Of a stretch of DNA of 64,000 nucleotides, positions 36,378 through 46,790 are shown piece by piece. Positions within the stretch are counted from its first letter, which is position 1; each line of letters starts with the position of its first letter. The stretch is from Antedon mediterranea. Lineage: Eukaryota > Echinodermata > Crinoidea > Comatulida > Antedonidae. Location: positions 8,375,001-8,439,000 of the forward strand of contig NC_092674.1 in assembly GCF_964355755.1 (NCBI RefSeq), read 5' to 3'. The translations under genes were made by a program, and so were the position numbers. A model generated the notes under the pieces. It saw nothing but the letters and a program-made list of their open reading frames with translations. It was not told where the DNA came from and ran no database searches.

Positions 36378-39300
36378 TTAAGGAGTCGGCATTATCAGTA
36401 CCAATTCACTAATCGGTCTTGCAAAGGTTTTCAGTTCTCCACCTCTATAAACAGTCACTTCCACTCTCCTAACTCGTCCGTCTGATCCTTCAATTGCTTT
36501 AACGATTCGTCCCAAAGGCCAATCATTTCTGACGGTGTCTTTCTCCTTTAGAAGAACAATATCTCCTTCCTTTATATTCCTCTTTTCATGTTGCCACTTG
36601 CTTCTGTTCTGAAGTGTAGGGATATAGTCTCTTTTCCATTTTGCCCAAAATTTGTTAGCCAAGTGCTGTACCGTTCGCCACTGCTTACCATACAAATCAG
36701 CATTACAAAACGCTCCAGGAGGTGCTGCGAATGGTTGAGACTTTTGAGTAAGTAGAGTGTTTGGTGATATTATTTGTGGTGATTCAGGATCAGTAGAGAC
36801 TTCTACTAAGGGTCGTGCATTAATAATTCCTGATACTTCTGCCATTAGTGTTACCAGGACTTCGTGGGTTAACTTGGTTTCTCCAAGATCTCTAAACATA
36901 CCATCTATAATCTTCCTTGCTACTCCAATCATACGTTCCCAACTTCCTCCCATATGGGATGCATGAGGCGGGTTGAACACCCACTCACATTCACGGGTCA
37001 ATAGATAGCGTTTAATTTTATCTTGTCCTTCTTTCTGAATACTTTCACCCAAGATATTGCACGCACCAACAAAATTCGTCCCACAATCTGACCGTAGTTG
37101 TTTCGCAGGACCTCTTATCGCAAAGAATCTTCTAAGGGCGTTCAAGCAGCTTGAGGTATCCATACACTCTATCACCTCTATATGGACAGCCCGACTACAC
37201 ATGCAAGTAAACAAAATGGCCCATCGTTTTCCGTTTGCTTGTCCACCCCTTGTGCGCCGTGTTCGTACCATCCAAGGACCGAATACGTCAAGCCCTACAT
37301 ATGTGAATGGGGGAGCTGATGTTAAGCGTTCCTTAGGTAAATCAGCCATTTTCTGTGTCTCTTGCTTTCCTCTTTGCTTCTTGCAAACTACACACTTTCC
37401 AAGCTCCTTTGAGATTGACCTCTTGCCACCTATTATCCAGAAGCCTTCACTACGTATTCTGCCATGTGTTAGGTGTCTGCCTTGGTGTTGAACTTGTTGG
37501 TGGTAGTGGCGGATGATTAATGTTGTGACATGGTGATGTTTGGGAAGAATCATAGGATGCGCTCCTTCTTCGGCTAGTCCCATTTCTAAACGTCCTCCAA
37601 CTCGCATGACTCCCTCGTTATCCAAATAAGGTGTAAGCTTTACTAACGTACTTGTCTTGGGAAGATGTTTTCCATTCTTCATGTGATTGATTTCAGCTGT
37701 GAATTCATCAAGTTGAGCACATTTTACTACAATCTGTTTTGCCTTGATCAATACAGGTGGTGGAATCATGCATACATGCCACCCACTACAGTCTTTTTTC
37801 TTGGTTTCTGTGAACGTACAAGCAATATGCACAAGACTTCCAATTGCTCGCACAAGATTTCCCCAATTCGAAAATCTGCTAAATCGCTCGGATCCCAATG
37901 ATTTGGCTGACTGAACTTCTGTAGCACTGGCAGCTACGACAGGTCTTACTTCGGGATCCTCTTCAATTTCACTGATGTCCCAGACCGTTGTGTTTCTCTC
38001 ACACGAGTTCTTATTAAGTAGGAATCTTGGTCCTTGAATCCATGCCGAGTTCTGTAAGTCTTTAGCCTTTATGGATCTTGTAGCTTGATCGGCTGGGTTT
38101 ATGTCTGTTTTAACATATTTCCATTGTTCTGGTTTGGTCGACTGAAGAATCTGTTCCACTCTGTTCGCCACGTACATATAGAACTTACGGGTTTTATTTC
38201 TGATATAACCGAGAACGACCTTGCTATCGGTGTAAAAATGTGTGGCATCCAACTTAAAATCCAATTCAGTCTTAACACATTTTGCGACTTCTGCGGCAAG
38301 TACTGCTCCGCACAACTCTAAGCGTGGTATTGATGTCGCAGCTTTAGGTGCTAGCTTTGCCTTTCCAACAACAAAACTCAAGTGAACTTCTCCCACTTTA
38401 TCAGTAATTCTGAGGTAAGACACAGCGCCAATGGCTGTGTTAGAAGCATCAGAGAATGTGTGGAGTTCTCTCTGGATGGACTGGTTTGATGGAAATGATG
38501 TATAAGGACGAGGAATCAGAACATCTGACAGTTGAACTATGGAGCTTCGCCACTTCTGCCATGAATCATGTAGCTGTTTCGGTAATGGCTCATCCCAATC
38601 TATGCATTGATCCTTTGTCATTTCCCTTAACAGCCTTCTTCCCTCTATAATGACGGGTGACGCAAAGCCGATTGGGTCATATATGCTGTTGATTTCTGAC
38701 AGCACTCCTCGCTTAGTGAATGCCTTGCTGCTAACCTCCGTAATAGAGAAAGTAAAGGCATCTGACTTGACATCCCACAGTACCCCTAATGACCTTTGCG
38801 TAAGAGGAGCGTCAGATCCGAGTTCGAGGTTGCACATGTTACTTGCTACATCTTGAGGTGAGAAAGCCGCTATCACTTTTGCATCGTTTGAGACAATTTT
38901 ATGTAATCGTAAATTAGCTGTGGCTAACATGGCTTGTGTGCGCTTGAGCAGGTCGATCGCCTCATCTGAAGTAGCTAAAGACTTCAGCCCATCATCGACA
39001 TAAAAATTCTTCTCCACGAACTCTCTTGCATCTGCGCCAAACTCGCTCTCTCCTTCTTGTGCAGTCTTTCTCAGTCCTAGCGTAGCAACAGCTGGAGAAG
39101 GTTTGTTTCCGAAGATGTGAACTTTCATCCGATACGTTCTCAATACTTTGCTGGGGTCGTTGTCTTCGAACCACAGGAACCGAAGATAATCTCTGTGTTC
39201 TTCCACGACTTGAAATGAGTAGAACATTTGCTCAATGTCTGCTACAAACGCCACAGGATCCTGCCTGAACCGTATCAATACACCAAGCAACCCATTTACC

Positions 39301-42086
39301 AGATCTGGTCCACTCATTAACACGTTGTTAAGTGATGTATCTTGGAATTGCGCACTGGAATCAAAAACCACCCGGATCTTCCCTGGCTTTTGTGGATGGT
39401 ACACACCAAAATGTGGTAAATACCAGCACTCTTCATCATGACTGTCATCTTCGACGAGCTCAGCATGTTGCTTTGAGAATACTTTCTCCATGAACGCTAA
39501 GTAGTGAGCTTTCATCTCTGGCTTCTTATCCAGTGTGCGAATAAGAGACTGCATACGATTCATTGCTTGCTGCTTGTTGTTGGGTAACCTTTTTCTTTCT
39601 TCTCGAAAAGGAAGTGGGGCTATCCAATTTCCTTGTTCACCTCGTTTCATCTCTTTTCCCATAAGTTTCACGAACTCCACATCTTCTCTGGACATTCCAT
39701 ACTTCTCGTCATCTTCTTTCTGTTGGAATACATTACCACCGAGTACGTCACAGCTGCGTTGCAGGGTTATTTCCTTCGCATTGATCATTCCTTTACAAGT
39801 TGTAAACATGGCGGATGGCCTACCATTTCTCAAAACTTTTATATGGTTTCTGTTGGCGGTGACAACATTCTTTTGGTGGGCTCCCCCTAAGCAGACGTCG
39901 CCAATAACCATCCAGCCTAGATCAAGTCGTTGGCCCCATGGAGAGTGATTTGGTCCATTGCGTACTTCTCGGACTTTATGAGCTTGAGCAGCATCTCGGC
40001 CGAGCAGTATGGTAATATTTGCATTTTCATCCAAGGGTGGTATCTTGTCCGCAATATCCTTCAAGTGAGGAAAATTGCTGGCTGTCTCTGGAGTGGGAAT
40101 TTCTGCCTTGTTTCCAGGTATGTCATTACATTCAAGTAGCGATGGGGCTGCTATTCTTGTTTTACCATCCATGGACTCAATTATCAGCTTCTCCAGTTTT
40201 CGGCCTTGAACTTCAGCCGCTCCCGAACAGGTCTTCAAAGTATACGACGTAAGTTTTGCATTGATATTAAAAAGGTCGAATACCTCACTCTTGGCCAACG
40301 AGCGATTGCTTTGGTCGTCTAGTATAATGTAGGTTTTTATGAAAGTGTTAGGATGGTCTTCTAAATATATTTTTGCTAAACAAATTTTAGCACATGATCG
40401 GCTCAGCCCAATTCCACCGCAGACATCCGTACATGTAGTACTTACTACTTTGTCTCTTTCCTTCGTCTTCTGCGACTCTGTCCCCTGCTCCCCGCCATTT
40501 GCCTTCTCACCTTTCGCCTTTTGCTCCATTTTTACTTGCTCCCCGCCATTTGCCTTTTGCTCCGCTTTTACTTGTTCCCCGCCATTCGCCTTCTGCAAAC
40601 GGTCACCATGGAATACAGTCGGATGACGATCACTACCGCATTCTCCACACCTGACATTTCTATCACAATTCCTAGCCATGTGTGATGTAGACGAGAGACA
40701 TCGGAAACATACTTGGTTTTCCTTAAGGAATGACTTCTTAGCAGCATAAGTCTTGGCCAGAAAGTTTCTACAGTCTACCAACGGATGCTGACCATTGTGT
40801 AGCGGACACATCCCTTCAGATTTATTCACCTCAGTCATTCTCACATTTACAGTTGAACGTTGCGTGGTCTTAGGACGGTAACCTGTCTGTGTACGGTAGT
40901 TTCCCGGTGTATCAGTTTTGACCTCATCAACAGTTCCTCTTGGGACATCAGGATCACGTTGGATGTGAGCCATCTCACTTAGAAACTCTGTGAAAATGCT
41001 GAAATTCGGGAACGTTTTCATTTTCCTTTTATGTTTTGCGACCTTTTCTCTCCATTTATTAATTATGAAGTGTGGTAACTTCTCTACAATTGGTTTAATA
41101 CCATGAGGAGTGTTTAACATAATCAGATGGGGTAGCTCCTGCATTTGAGCAACTGCGTCTCCACACAAATCAGCCAGTTCTTGGAGTGCGGTCAAATCAC
41201 CTGCTTTGAATCTTCTGTATTTGGTAAGTCTCAGGATGATTTCAGCTGATATTAAGGTTTGGTTCCCGAACCTGTCTTCTAGCTCAGTCCAGGCCTCATG
41301 ATAGGCCTTGTCAACATCTTCAACATGCCTTAGTCTGAATCGATCAACCAAAACTTTTGCTTCGCCAGTAGTATATTTACACAGGAATGACAGCTTTTCA
41401 ACAGTGTCCACACAGGCTGTTTTCACCATAGCTTCAAAGGATCTTTTCCACGGAAGAAACATTATTGGATCCCCAGAGTAAATGTCCGGTTCTTGCAAGG
41501 GTAATCGCTGACGTGCCAGTATTCGAATGTACTCCTGCATATGATTTGGTTCGTAAGATCTAGCTCCAGGATTAAGAGTAGATGTTGGTACCTCTACAGC
41601 ATTGTTTAGATAATTTTCTACCCGCTGACTGGGTTCCATCTTTGGAAGTTCGTTAAGCACCTCTGCCATTCTTTGACTGGGTACTGCATCTTGGGGTGCG
41701 CCTTGCACCTCTTCCATCTGGTTATTGCTTTCTAACTGTGAAAGCTCTTCCTCAATATCTTCAAAAGATATATGTTGCAATTCTGCTTGAAGGACATTGG
41801 CTCTAGCCTGTGCTGCAGCCATTTCTTCTTCTTTCTCTACTTCGTCTATGTCTAACATAGCTTTAGCTGCTTCCATTTCAGCCTTCAACGCCTCTAACTT
41901 GGCGGCACTCTTCTTCTTCGAAAATGTAACCCGAGCTTTTGCTACAGCAGCATCAGCACGAGCTTGTGCAGCAGATACTTCTAATGATGACACTGACTGC
42001 GATGATGCCTTCGATCTATGGCTCCTTGACCCTATTGACCTTGCTTCATCTCTCGCACCATCACGTCTTCTACTAGAAGTCGACAT
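36378..42086 (-). CDS. BEL/Pao gag-pol polyprotein, intact
   Basis: 1902 codons without stop or frameshift. Order: Ala/Lys/Glu-rich coiled coil (about 35-140); DUF1759-like gag block with YSGDPIMFLPWKRSFEAM (about 200); zinc knuckles CFRCLSSTSHMARNC and CGECGSDRHPTVFH (about 460-495); short KANGGEQ repeats (about 500-540); DUF1758/protease-like region with ILDDQSNRSLA; reverse transcriptase with KIRVVFDSSA and catalytic YVDD (about 1029); Pao/A17 region; RNase H with TFSDAS, RLEL and YTDSK (about 1210-1320); integrase with an H/C zinc part (about 1525-1560) and D (GLDVFG), D (RSDCGTNF), E (GGSWERM); a DUF5641-type C-terminus (about 1830-1898). Gag and pol share one frame. The ATG is only 10 bases inside the 5' LTR edge. 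Confidence 0.95.
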   Translation of the reverse strand: MSTSSRRRDGARDEARSIGSRSHRSKASSQSVSSLEVSAAQARADAAVAKARVTFSKKKSAAKLEALKAEMEAAKAMLDIDEVEKEEEMAAAQARANVLQAELQHISFEDIEEELSQLESNNQMEEVQGAPQDAVPSQRMAEVLNELPKMEPSQRVENYLNNAVEVPTSTLNPGARSYEPNHMQEYIRILARQRLPLQEPDIYSGDPIMFLPWKRSFEAMVKTACVDTVEKLSFLCKYTTGEAKVLVDRFRLRHVEDVDKAYHEAWTELEDRFGNQTLISAEIILRLTKYRRFKAGDLTALQELADLCGDAVAQMQELPHLIMLNTPHGIKPIVEKLPHFIINKWREKVAKHKRKMKTFPNFSIFTEFLSEMAHIQRDPDVPRGTVDEVKTDTPGNYRTQTGYRPKTTQRSTVNVRMTEVNKSEGMCPLHNGQHPLVDCRNFLAKTYAAKKSFLKENQVCFRCLSSTSHMARNCDRNVRCGECGSDRHPTVFHGDRLQKANGGEQVKAEQKANGGEQVKMEQKAKGEKANGGEQGTESQKTKERDKVVSTTCTDVCGGIGLSRSCAKICLAKIYLEDHPNTFIKTYIILDDQSNRSLAKSEVFDLFNINAKLTSYTLKTCSGAAEVQGRKLEKLIIESMDGKTRIAAPSLLECNDIPGNKAEIPTPETASNFPHLKDIADKIPPLDENANITILLGRDAAQAHKVREVRNGPNHSPWGQRLDLGWMVIGDVCLGGAHQKNVVTANRNHIKVLRNGRPSAMFTTCKGMINAKEITLQRSCDVLGGNVFQQKEDDEKYGMSREDVEFVKLMGKEMKRGEQGNWIAPLPFREERKRLPNNKQQAMNRMQSLIRTLDKKPEMKAHYLAFMEKVFSKQHAELVEDDSHDEECWYLPHFGVYHPQKPGKIRVVFDSSAQFQDTSLNNVLMSGPDLVNGLLGVLIRFRQDPVAFVADIEQMFYSFQVVEEHRDYLRFLWFEDNDPSKVLRTYRMKVHIFGNKPSPAVATLGLRKTAQEGESEFGADAREFVEKNFYVDDGLKSLATSDEAIDLLKRTQAMLATANLRLHKIVSNDAKVIAAFSPQDVASNMCNLELGSDAPLTQRSLGVLWDVKSDAFTFSITEVSSKAFTKRGVLSEINSIYDPIGFASPVIIEGRRLLREMTKDQCIDWDEPLPKQLHDSWQKWRSSIVQLSDVLIPRPYTSFPSNQSIQRELHTFSDASNTAIGAVSYLRITDKVGEVHLSFVVGKAKLAPKAATSIPRLELCGAVLAAEVAKCVKTELDFKLDATHFYTDSKVVLGYIRNKTRKFYMYVANRVEQILQSTKPEQWKYVKTDINPADQATRSIKAKDLQNSAWIQGPRFLLNKNSCERNTTVWDISEIEEDPEVRPVVAASATEVQSAKSLGSERFSRFSNWGNLVRAIGSLVHIACTFTETKKKDCSGWHVCMIPPPVLIKAKQIVVKCAQLDEFTAEINHMKNGKHLPKTSTLVKLTPYLDNEGVMRVGGRLEMGLAEEGAHPMILPKHHHVTTLIIRHYHQQVQHQGRHLTHGRIRSEGFWIIGGKRSISKELGKCVVCKKQRGKQETQKMADLPKERLTSAPPFTYVGLDVFGPWMVRTRRTRGGQANGKRWAILFTCMCSRAVHIEVIECMDTSSCLNALRRFFAIRGPAKQLRSDCGTNFVGACNILGESIQKEGQDKIKRYLLTRECEWVFNPPHASHMGGSWERMIGVARKIIDGMFRDLGETKLTHEVLVTLMAEVSGIINARPLVEVSTDPESPQIISPNTLLTQKSQPFAAPPGAFCNADLYGKQWRTVQHLANKFWAKWKRDYIPTLQNRSKWQHEKRNIKEGDIVLLKEKDTVRNDWPLGRIVKAIEGSDGRVRRVEVTVYRGGELKTFARPISELVLIMPTP

Positions 42087-42096
42087 TGCTTTTCAC

Positions 42097-42784
42097 TGTG
42101 CTGACCTCACGAGCTTGAACCGTCAAACTCGCTATTCAGTAGATAAACCCAATCCACGACAAAAAATACTGCAACACAATCACTTGTTGACTGACTCTTT
42201 AATACAGCAAATTCAGCCATAAACAGGGTGAACTGAAATTAAGCATACTTAAATCCAGCTCCAAATAGTAATAATAAACATAACATAAATATAAAACTAT
42301 CTGCAAAACAGATCAAACGTAGCGCCCTCTTACGGAGGTGTACATGCCTAAAGAACATATTAAACAAGTCATCAAATAATCAACAGCGCCCTCATACGGA
42401 CGTACTACTTCTATAGATACGGCATACAAAATAGAACACCGCCCTCTACACGGAGACTCGTGTTTATCGCCATGCTGTTCAAGCGATCGTATACGATTCA
42501 ATCTACGCAGGCCTAGGCCTACGACCACAATGTAGTATAGCATTAATAATCTAGGCCACTACTGTGGTTCATATAATTCTAATTATTGTAATATAATACT
42601 CTAACAACTTACAAGCAATGTGCGGCCTACTAGTTTAGTAAATTACACACTATCTCGGCACAATAAGACATTTAGAAGCCGAACTCTAGAACACATGTAG
42701 TCAATGCGAAACTTATAACATGGATCCTATTTACATACGCCCTCTCTCGGAAAGGAACGATGCAGCTAAAATAGGAGCAACACA
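42097..42784 (-). repeat. 5' LTR of BEL/Pao element
   Basis: Element sense TGTGTTG...CAGCACA, with the TG...CA ends of an LTR. It contains four spaced blocks of the type CGCCCTC(T/A)nACGGA. A 76-codon frame inside is identical in both LTRs and is not taken as a gene. Confidence 0.95.
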
Positions 42785-42789
42785 GTACA

Positions 42790-43361
42790 ACAATCGTTTT
42801 TTTTTTGTGATTACTATTGCAGTATTGTATCTGATATCCATGATTATAAAAGCGCGAAGTATAACCGACCTATGGCGTGCAGACGGCGTCGAAACACATA
42901 GACGCCATAGATCTTGAACTTAATTGCTAATTAGACAAATCATTTTAATGGACGATTTATGGCGCGAAGTTAACCGTTATTAAGCATCTGAAATTAGCTA
43001 TTTAGATTTTAGAGCGATAAATATTACATTGTGCGGAATTTATTGTGTCCGTTATTCACGACTATGCAACGATCAGCATAGAAAAATGCACAACTGATCT
43101 GAAATAAATTAAGCGCTCGGAAACAGTACGAAATAATTGGCAGAACAACAGAGGGCGTGCTATTTAATATTTTGGCCCATATTGAAGATACAGAAAACTC
43201 GAAATTTTCTGTGATGTAACCAATGTATCGATTCCAATGAAAATCAACAGTTATGATATTTTGTAGGTCTTGTAAATTCAATAAGATAACTTGAACATTT
43301 CCACGTTATTGTGCACAAATTGCAAACAAACATTTAAAAAAGTAACCTTGCAAGTTTATTT
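42790..43361. other. Non-coding, nothing recognised
   Basis: Moderate-complexity sequence right of the BEL insertion. GGCGTGCAGACGGCGTC and ACATAGACGCCATAG form a weak inverted pairing. The 85-codon frame at 43024..43281 shows no domain. Confidence 0.4.
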
Positions 43362-43505
43362 TTTTTTTATCTAGCAATTGCTGACCCTCATAGGTTCACA
43401 AAACAAACATAACACAAGATGCTCACATGTCTTTGGGAGTGGAGTTGTAATGTTGTCCTTTGGAGGGGTATCCAAGCATCATAACCACCAAGCCACACCA
43501 CCACT
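43362..43505 (-). mobile_element. Probable SINE (minus)
   Basis: Minus strand begins near TGGCTTGGTGGTTATGATG (A-box-like), shares ACAACTCCACTCC with the SINE at 61645, and ends in an oligo-A run (T run at 43362-43370 on plus). No clear B box. Confidence 0.45.
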
Positions 43506-43989
43506 ACTTATTGAAATTAAATAATACGTTTATCATAGATTTAGTTTAACTGCGCTTCTTGCATATTATCACTTAACAGACTCGTGTCAGAGTGAGATAC
43601 CGACCGATGTATGCCAAAACCGTGGCTGTTCACGGTCAGTAGATTTCTATCAATGTTCGTTTGCAATTTGATGTCGGAGATGTAAAATTTGACACAAAGC
43701 ACAATACCTAGGTCATATTCTGTGCATGAGATTTAATTTAATTATTTGATGATAGCTGTTTGGATCTAAACCTTAGATAAATGCCAAGATTTAAACATGT
43801 TTGAACACGTTTTTAATACTGACAATTTTACTTTTAATTCATTCTCTCTTAGAACCATAGATGATCATGTTGTTGCAGATGCATACAATTTAGATTGTTT
43901 AAAATAATATAAACCAAAAGTCATTCTTTGAAGATTACACCAAGCTAAAAAAAAAGTCCTAGCCTTGAGTGTTATCTCCTTGATGAAAC

Positions 43990-44360
43990 CAATTTCACAG
44001 GTGAAAGCTTAAAATTTAAAACAAGATCGAATACTTTACCCCTTGATAGACGAACCTGTAAATGGTCTAAAGAAATATCTGGCCACTGCACTATGTCAGA
44101 GTGGTGCAATAGAAAATATACAACATTTTTTATTTAATTGCCAAGCTGTAACCTTAATTCTATAAGAGAGATTGAAATTTTGGATGAGTCTGCAACATGG
44201 GAATATTTTATAAATGCTAATGGAATGAAAAAAACAATTTTAGTTTTAGGAGGGACATAACATGGTTCTTAGTAAAGCTGTCTTGGCAGCATTTGATAAA
44301 TATTGTAAACATTTTCTTGAAGTTGCCTGGGAAAAAAGATTTGAGTTAAAAAAGAGCTAA
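43990..44360 (+). pseudogene. Decayed LINE ORF2 C-terminus
   Basis: Translation in shifting frames gives KTRSNTLPLDRRTCKWSK, then SGAIENIQHFLFNCQA, stops and frameshifts, then LSKAVLAAFDKYCKHFLEVA. The order C...C...I.HFLF.C followed by a short tail is typical of the end of non-LTR retrotransposon reverse transcriptase proteins. An A/T-rich 3' part with AATAAAG repeats follows to about 44530. Confidence 0.55.
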
Positions 44361-44530
44361 TTTGCATTGTTGCAACAAAAAAACAGTTTAAAAAGTTTAA
44401 AAATTTAAAATTAAAAGTTAAGAAAAGCCTTTACTATTGTATTTGATGTCTATGTATCGTTGAGTGTACATACATACATGTTTGGTTTATAATGTTCATT
44501 TGTATGTAGTTTAATAATAAAGTAATAAAG

Positions 44531-45957
44531 TGTTTGTCAATAAAGTTATATATTAATATCTACAACAACTCAAAGCAGCCGCGTTGCAGGGACTCTGAAA
44601 GGAGACCACGTTTTAATAAAAGGAATCACGAATGATTTCCACAGATTTCAATTGACCTGTAAAATAACGGTTTATTGTGATGTTTTGTTATAATTATATT
44701 CGCGCTGCTTAGGCAGTTATATTCGAAGGAACGGAAACATTAGGAAACAGTTACCATGTGGTATACCGTAGTAAACTATAACCTATAGCTTAGTTTACTA
44801 CGGTTGAAAATGGGTATTTATAAACTCGGACTGGACATGCGCACACCCCAAAGCACGTCTGGGTAAAGAGAGTCTGAAAACATTTTCTGAAATATTGATA
44901 TGCACGAAATCGGAGTTATCAGATGAGCGGCGTTTTTTTGTAAGAAATATTTCTTGTTTAACAACATAAAAAGACAATGGACACAGATGATACTATGGAA
45001 AGCCAAGTCCGCCAAAAATACTAAATCCATTCCCAAACCATTCAACAACAATTCAGTTTGTCTGACGTAAATCAGTTTGGCTAAATTCCAACAAGCATCA
45101 TAATTTTGATCATATTTTAGATGAACTTTGAAATAAGGTCGCACGGCGGCCAAGAAAACTCAGAATAACAGTTTATTCGCGTAAGATAATTTCATAAACT
45201 CTGTAAACGGTTCAGTTATTTGTCGGCTCGTCCTATTTACGAGATAAATCAAATCTGACGTCATCGGGGTTTTTTTTCCATCTGGTTTTCGTTATAGTGA
45301 CTATTTTCGTAGCATATTTAATGTTTTACTTTATACAGTTATGTGTTCAATGACACTATTTGTCCCTATTGTTCTTATGCTTGAAAAAAAATACATTTTC
45401 TCACGTTGTTACGAAATTGATATATTATGAGTGCAAGACACGTCTATCAAGATTATATCCAGTGACATGATTTATGCTAAACGTTTGTCGTTTACGTCAA
45501 AATTAAGCCAGCATAGATTACCATGCGTGTGCTTAGATTACTCCCGTCACCCGCAAACCTAAACAGGCTATTCTCTTATAAATAAGTAAAATAATCATTT
45601 CAATAACGAGACATCGAGTAGTCTGGCTCTAATGATTATGCGTTTTTCTCGAGCGAGCCAAGTCATATTTTGACGGCGATTGAATAACTTATTCGTGGTA
45701 CGCACATGATGTACGTGGACGCTGCATTTTGTCGCGCGGATTCGTCTTTTTTTTTTTACTTTTATGGGCTCGTCCCACTTTTATTTCAGTTTGCAGTAGC
45801 CTACAAATTATTTAAATATATACAAGTTCACTCGTTCATTCGTCTTTTTATTGTAGATCTCTTTACTCTGAAAGACATAAAATATAGTCTTCAGCGAACG
45901 AAGGCAGGATTTACGTTTTGTTATAGGGCCTACAAGTACAAAACATAAAAGTGTATA
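44531..45957. other. Non-coding, nothing recognised
   Basis: A 111-codon minus frame (44818..45153) has no recognisable domain; part of it (AAGCCAAGTCCGCCAAAAAT) resembles sequence near 62650, suggesting a dispersed repeat. CG-bearing sequence rises around 45640-45740. Confidence 0.4.
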
Positions 45958-46111
45958 AAGCTCTGTCTCGCTATCAAACTTTATGTGACAAAAACATGTG
46001 TGCTCATATGGACATGATGTTGTCATATCACTACCATATTTTGTCATATCACCACCATGGGCACATCACACTTTTTTGTCAAACTTAACTAGTTTTATAG
46101 TGCAGATAGAT
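45958..46111. mobile_element. Palindromic MITE A, copy 15
   Basis: Left terminus AAGCTCTGTCTCGCTATCAA; right end diverged (TTTTATAGTGCAGATAGA). Confidence 0.75.
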
Positions 46112-46360
46112 GAACATTCTTTCTTCAGACAACAACGGTATACTCTATAATAGTATTATAAAGTAAATTGGCTCACGTTTATAGCGCTCACCATTGGTGA
46201 CGAGTGTGTCGCCTTCACGGAATTGTCTTAATTATATATAAAATAATATGTAGTACTGTGTTTTTATAATTTGCATCACTGTTAACATTACGACGTCATC
46301 ACGCTGCATGGCTTATCACCTATTTTTGTTGATTTTCGTAGTAATAGGAGAAACAGTGCG

Positions 46361-46790
46361 ACATCCCGTCAGTAATTGACGGTTTTTTAACGAGTAATAG
46401 GCCTACAATCGAATTGGTAAACAATTCCCATTATTCCGTCAGTAATTGACGCGTTGTTAACGAGTAATGCAATCGAATTGAAAAACAGTTTCCATTATTC
46501 CGTCAGTAATTGACGCGTTGTTAACGAGTAATGCAATCGAATTGATAAACAGTTCCCATTATTCCGTCAGTAATTGACGCGTTTTTAACGAGTAATCGAA
46601 TTGATAAACAGTTCCCATTATTCCGTCAGTAATTAACGCGTTTTTAACGCGTATTACAATCGAATTGAAAACAGTTTCCATTATTCCGTCAGTAATTGAC
46701 GAGTTTTTAACGAGTAATACAATCGAATTGATAAACAGTTCCCATTAATCCGTCAGTAATTGACGCGTTCTTAACGAGTAATACAATCGA
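46361..46790. repeat. Minisatellite, seven units of about 62 bp
   Basis: Unit contains CCGTCAGTAATTGACG, GTTAACGAGTAAT, CAATCGAATTGATAAACAG and TTCCCATTA. Each unit has a short palindrome (CGTCA-TGACG). Copies start near 46366, 46437, 46500, 46565, 46623, 46685 and 46750. Confidence 0.9.

Larger units (their letters stand above)
35575..42789 (-). mobile_element. Full-length BEL/Pao LTR retrotransposon
   Basis: Bounded by a 5-bp target duplication GTACA (35575-35579 and 42785-42789). Two 688-bp LTRs show no difference that I can find and keep a constant 6517-bp offset. One open gag-pol frame lies between them on the minus strand. There is no envelope-like frame. It lies 3.5 kb upstream of ATP6AP2 in the same orientation. 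Confidence 0.96.

Noticed and set aside
36757-42222. Many plus-strand frames of 60-144 codons
   Set aside because: Antisense shadows of the intact BEL/Pao gag-pol frame.
44818-45153. 111-codon minus frame
   Set aside because: No domain, and part of it resembles sequence near 62650, so it is more likely repeat-derived.
46361-46790. CRISPR-like array
   Set aside because: Units of about 62 bp have no separate spacers and the genome is eukaryotic; it is a minisatellite.
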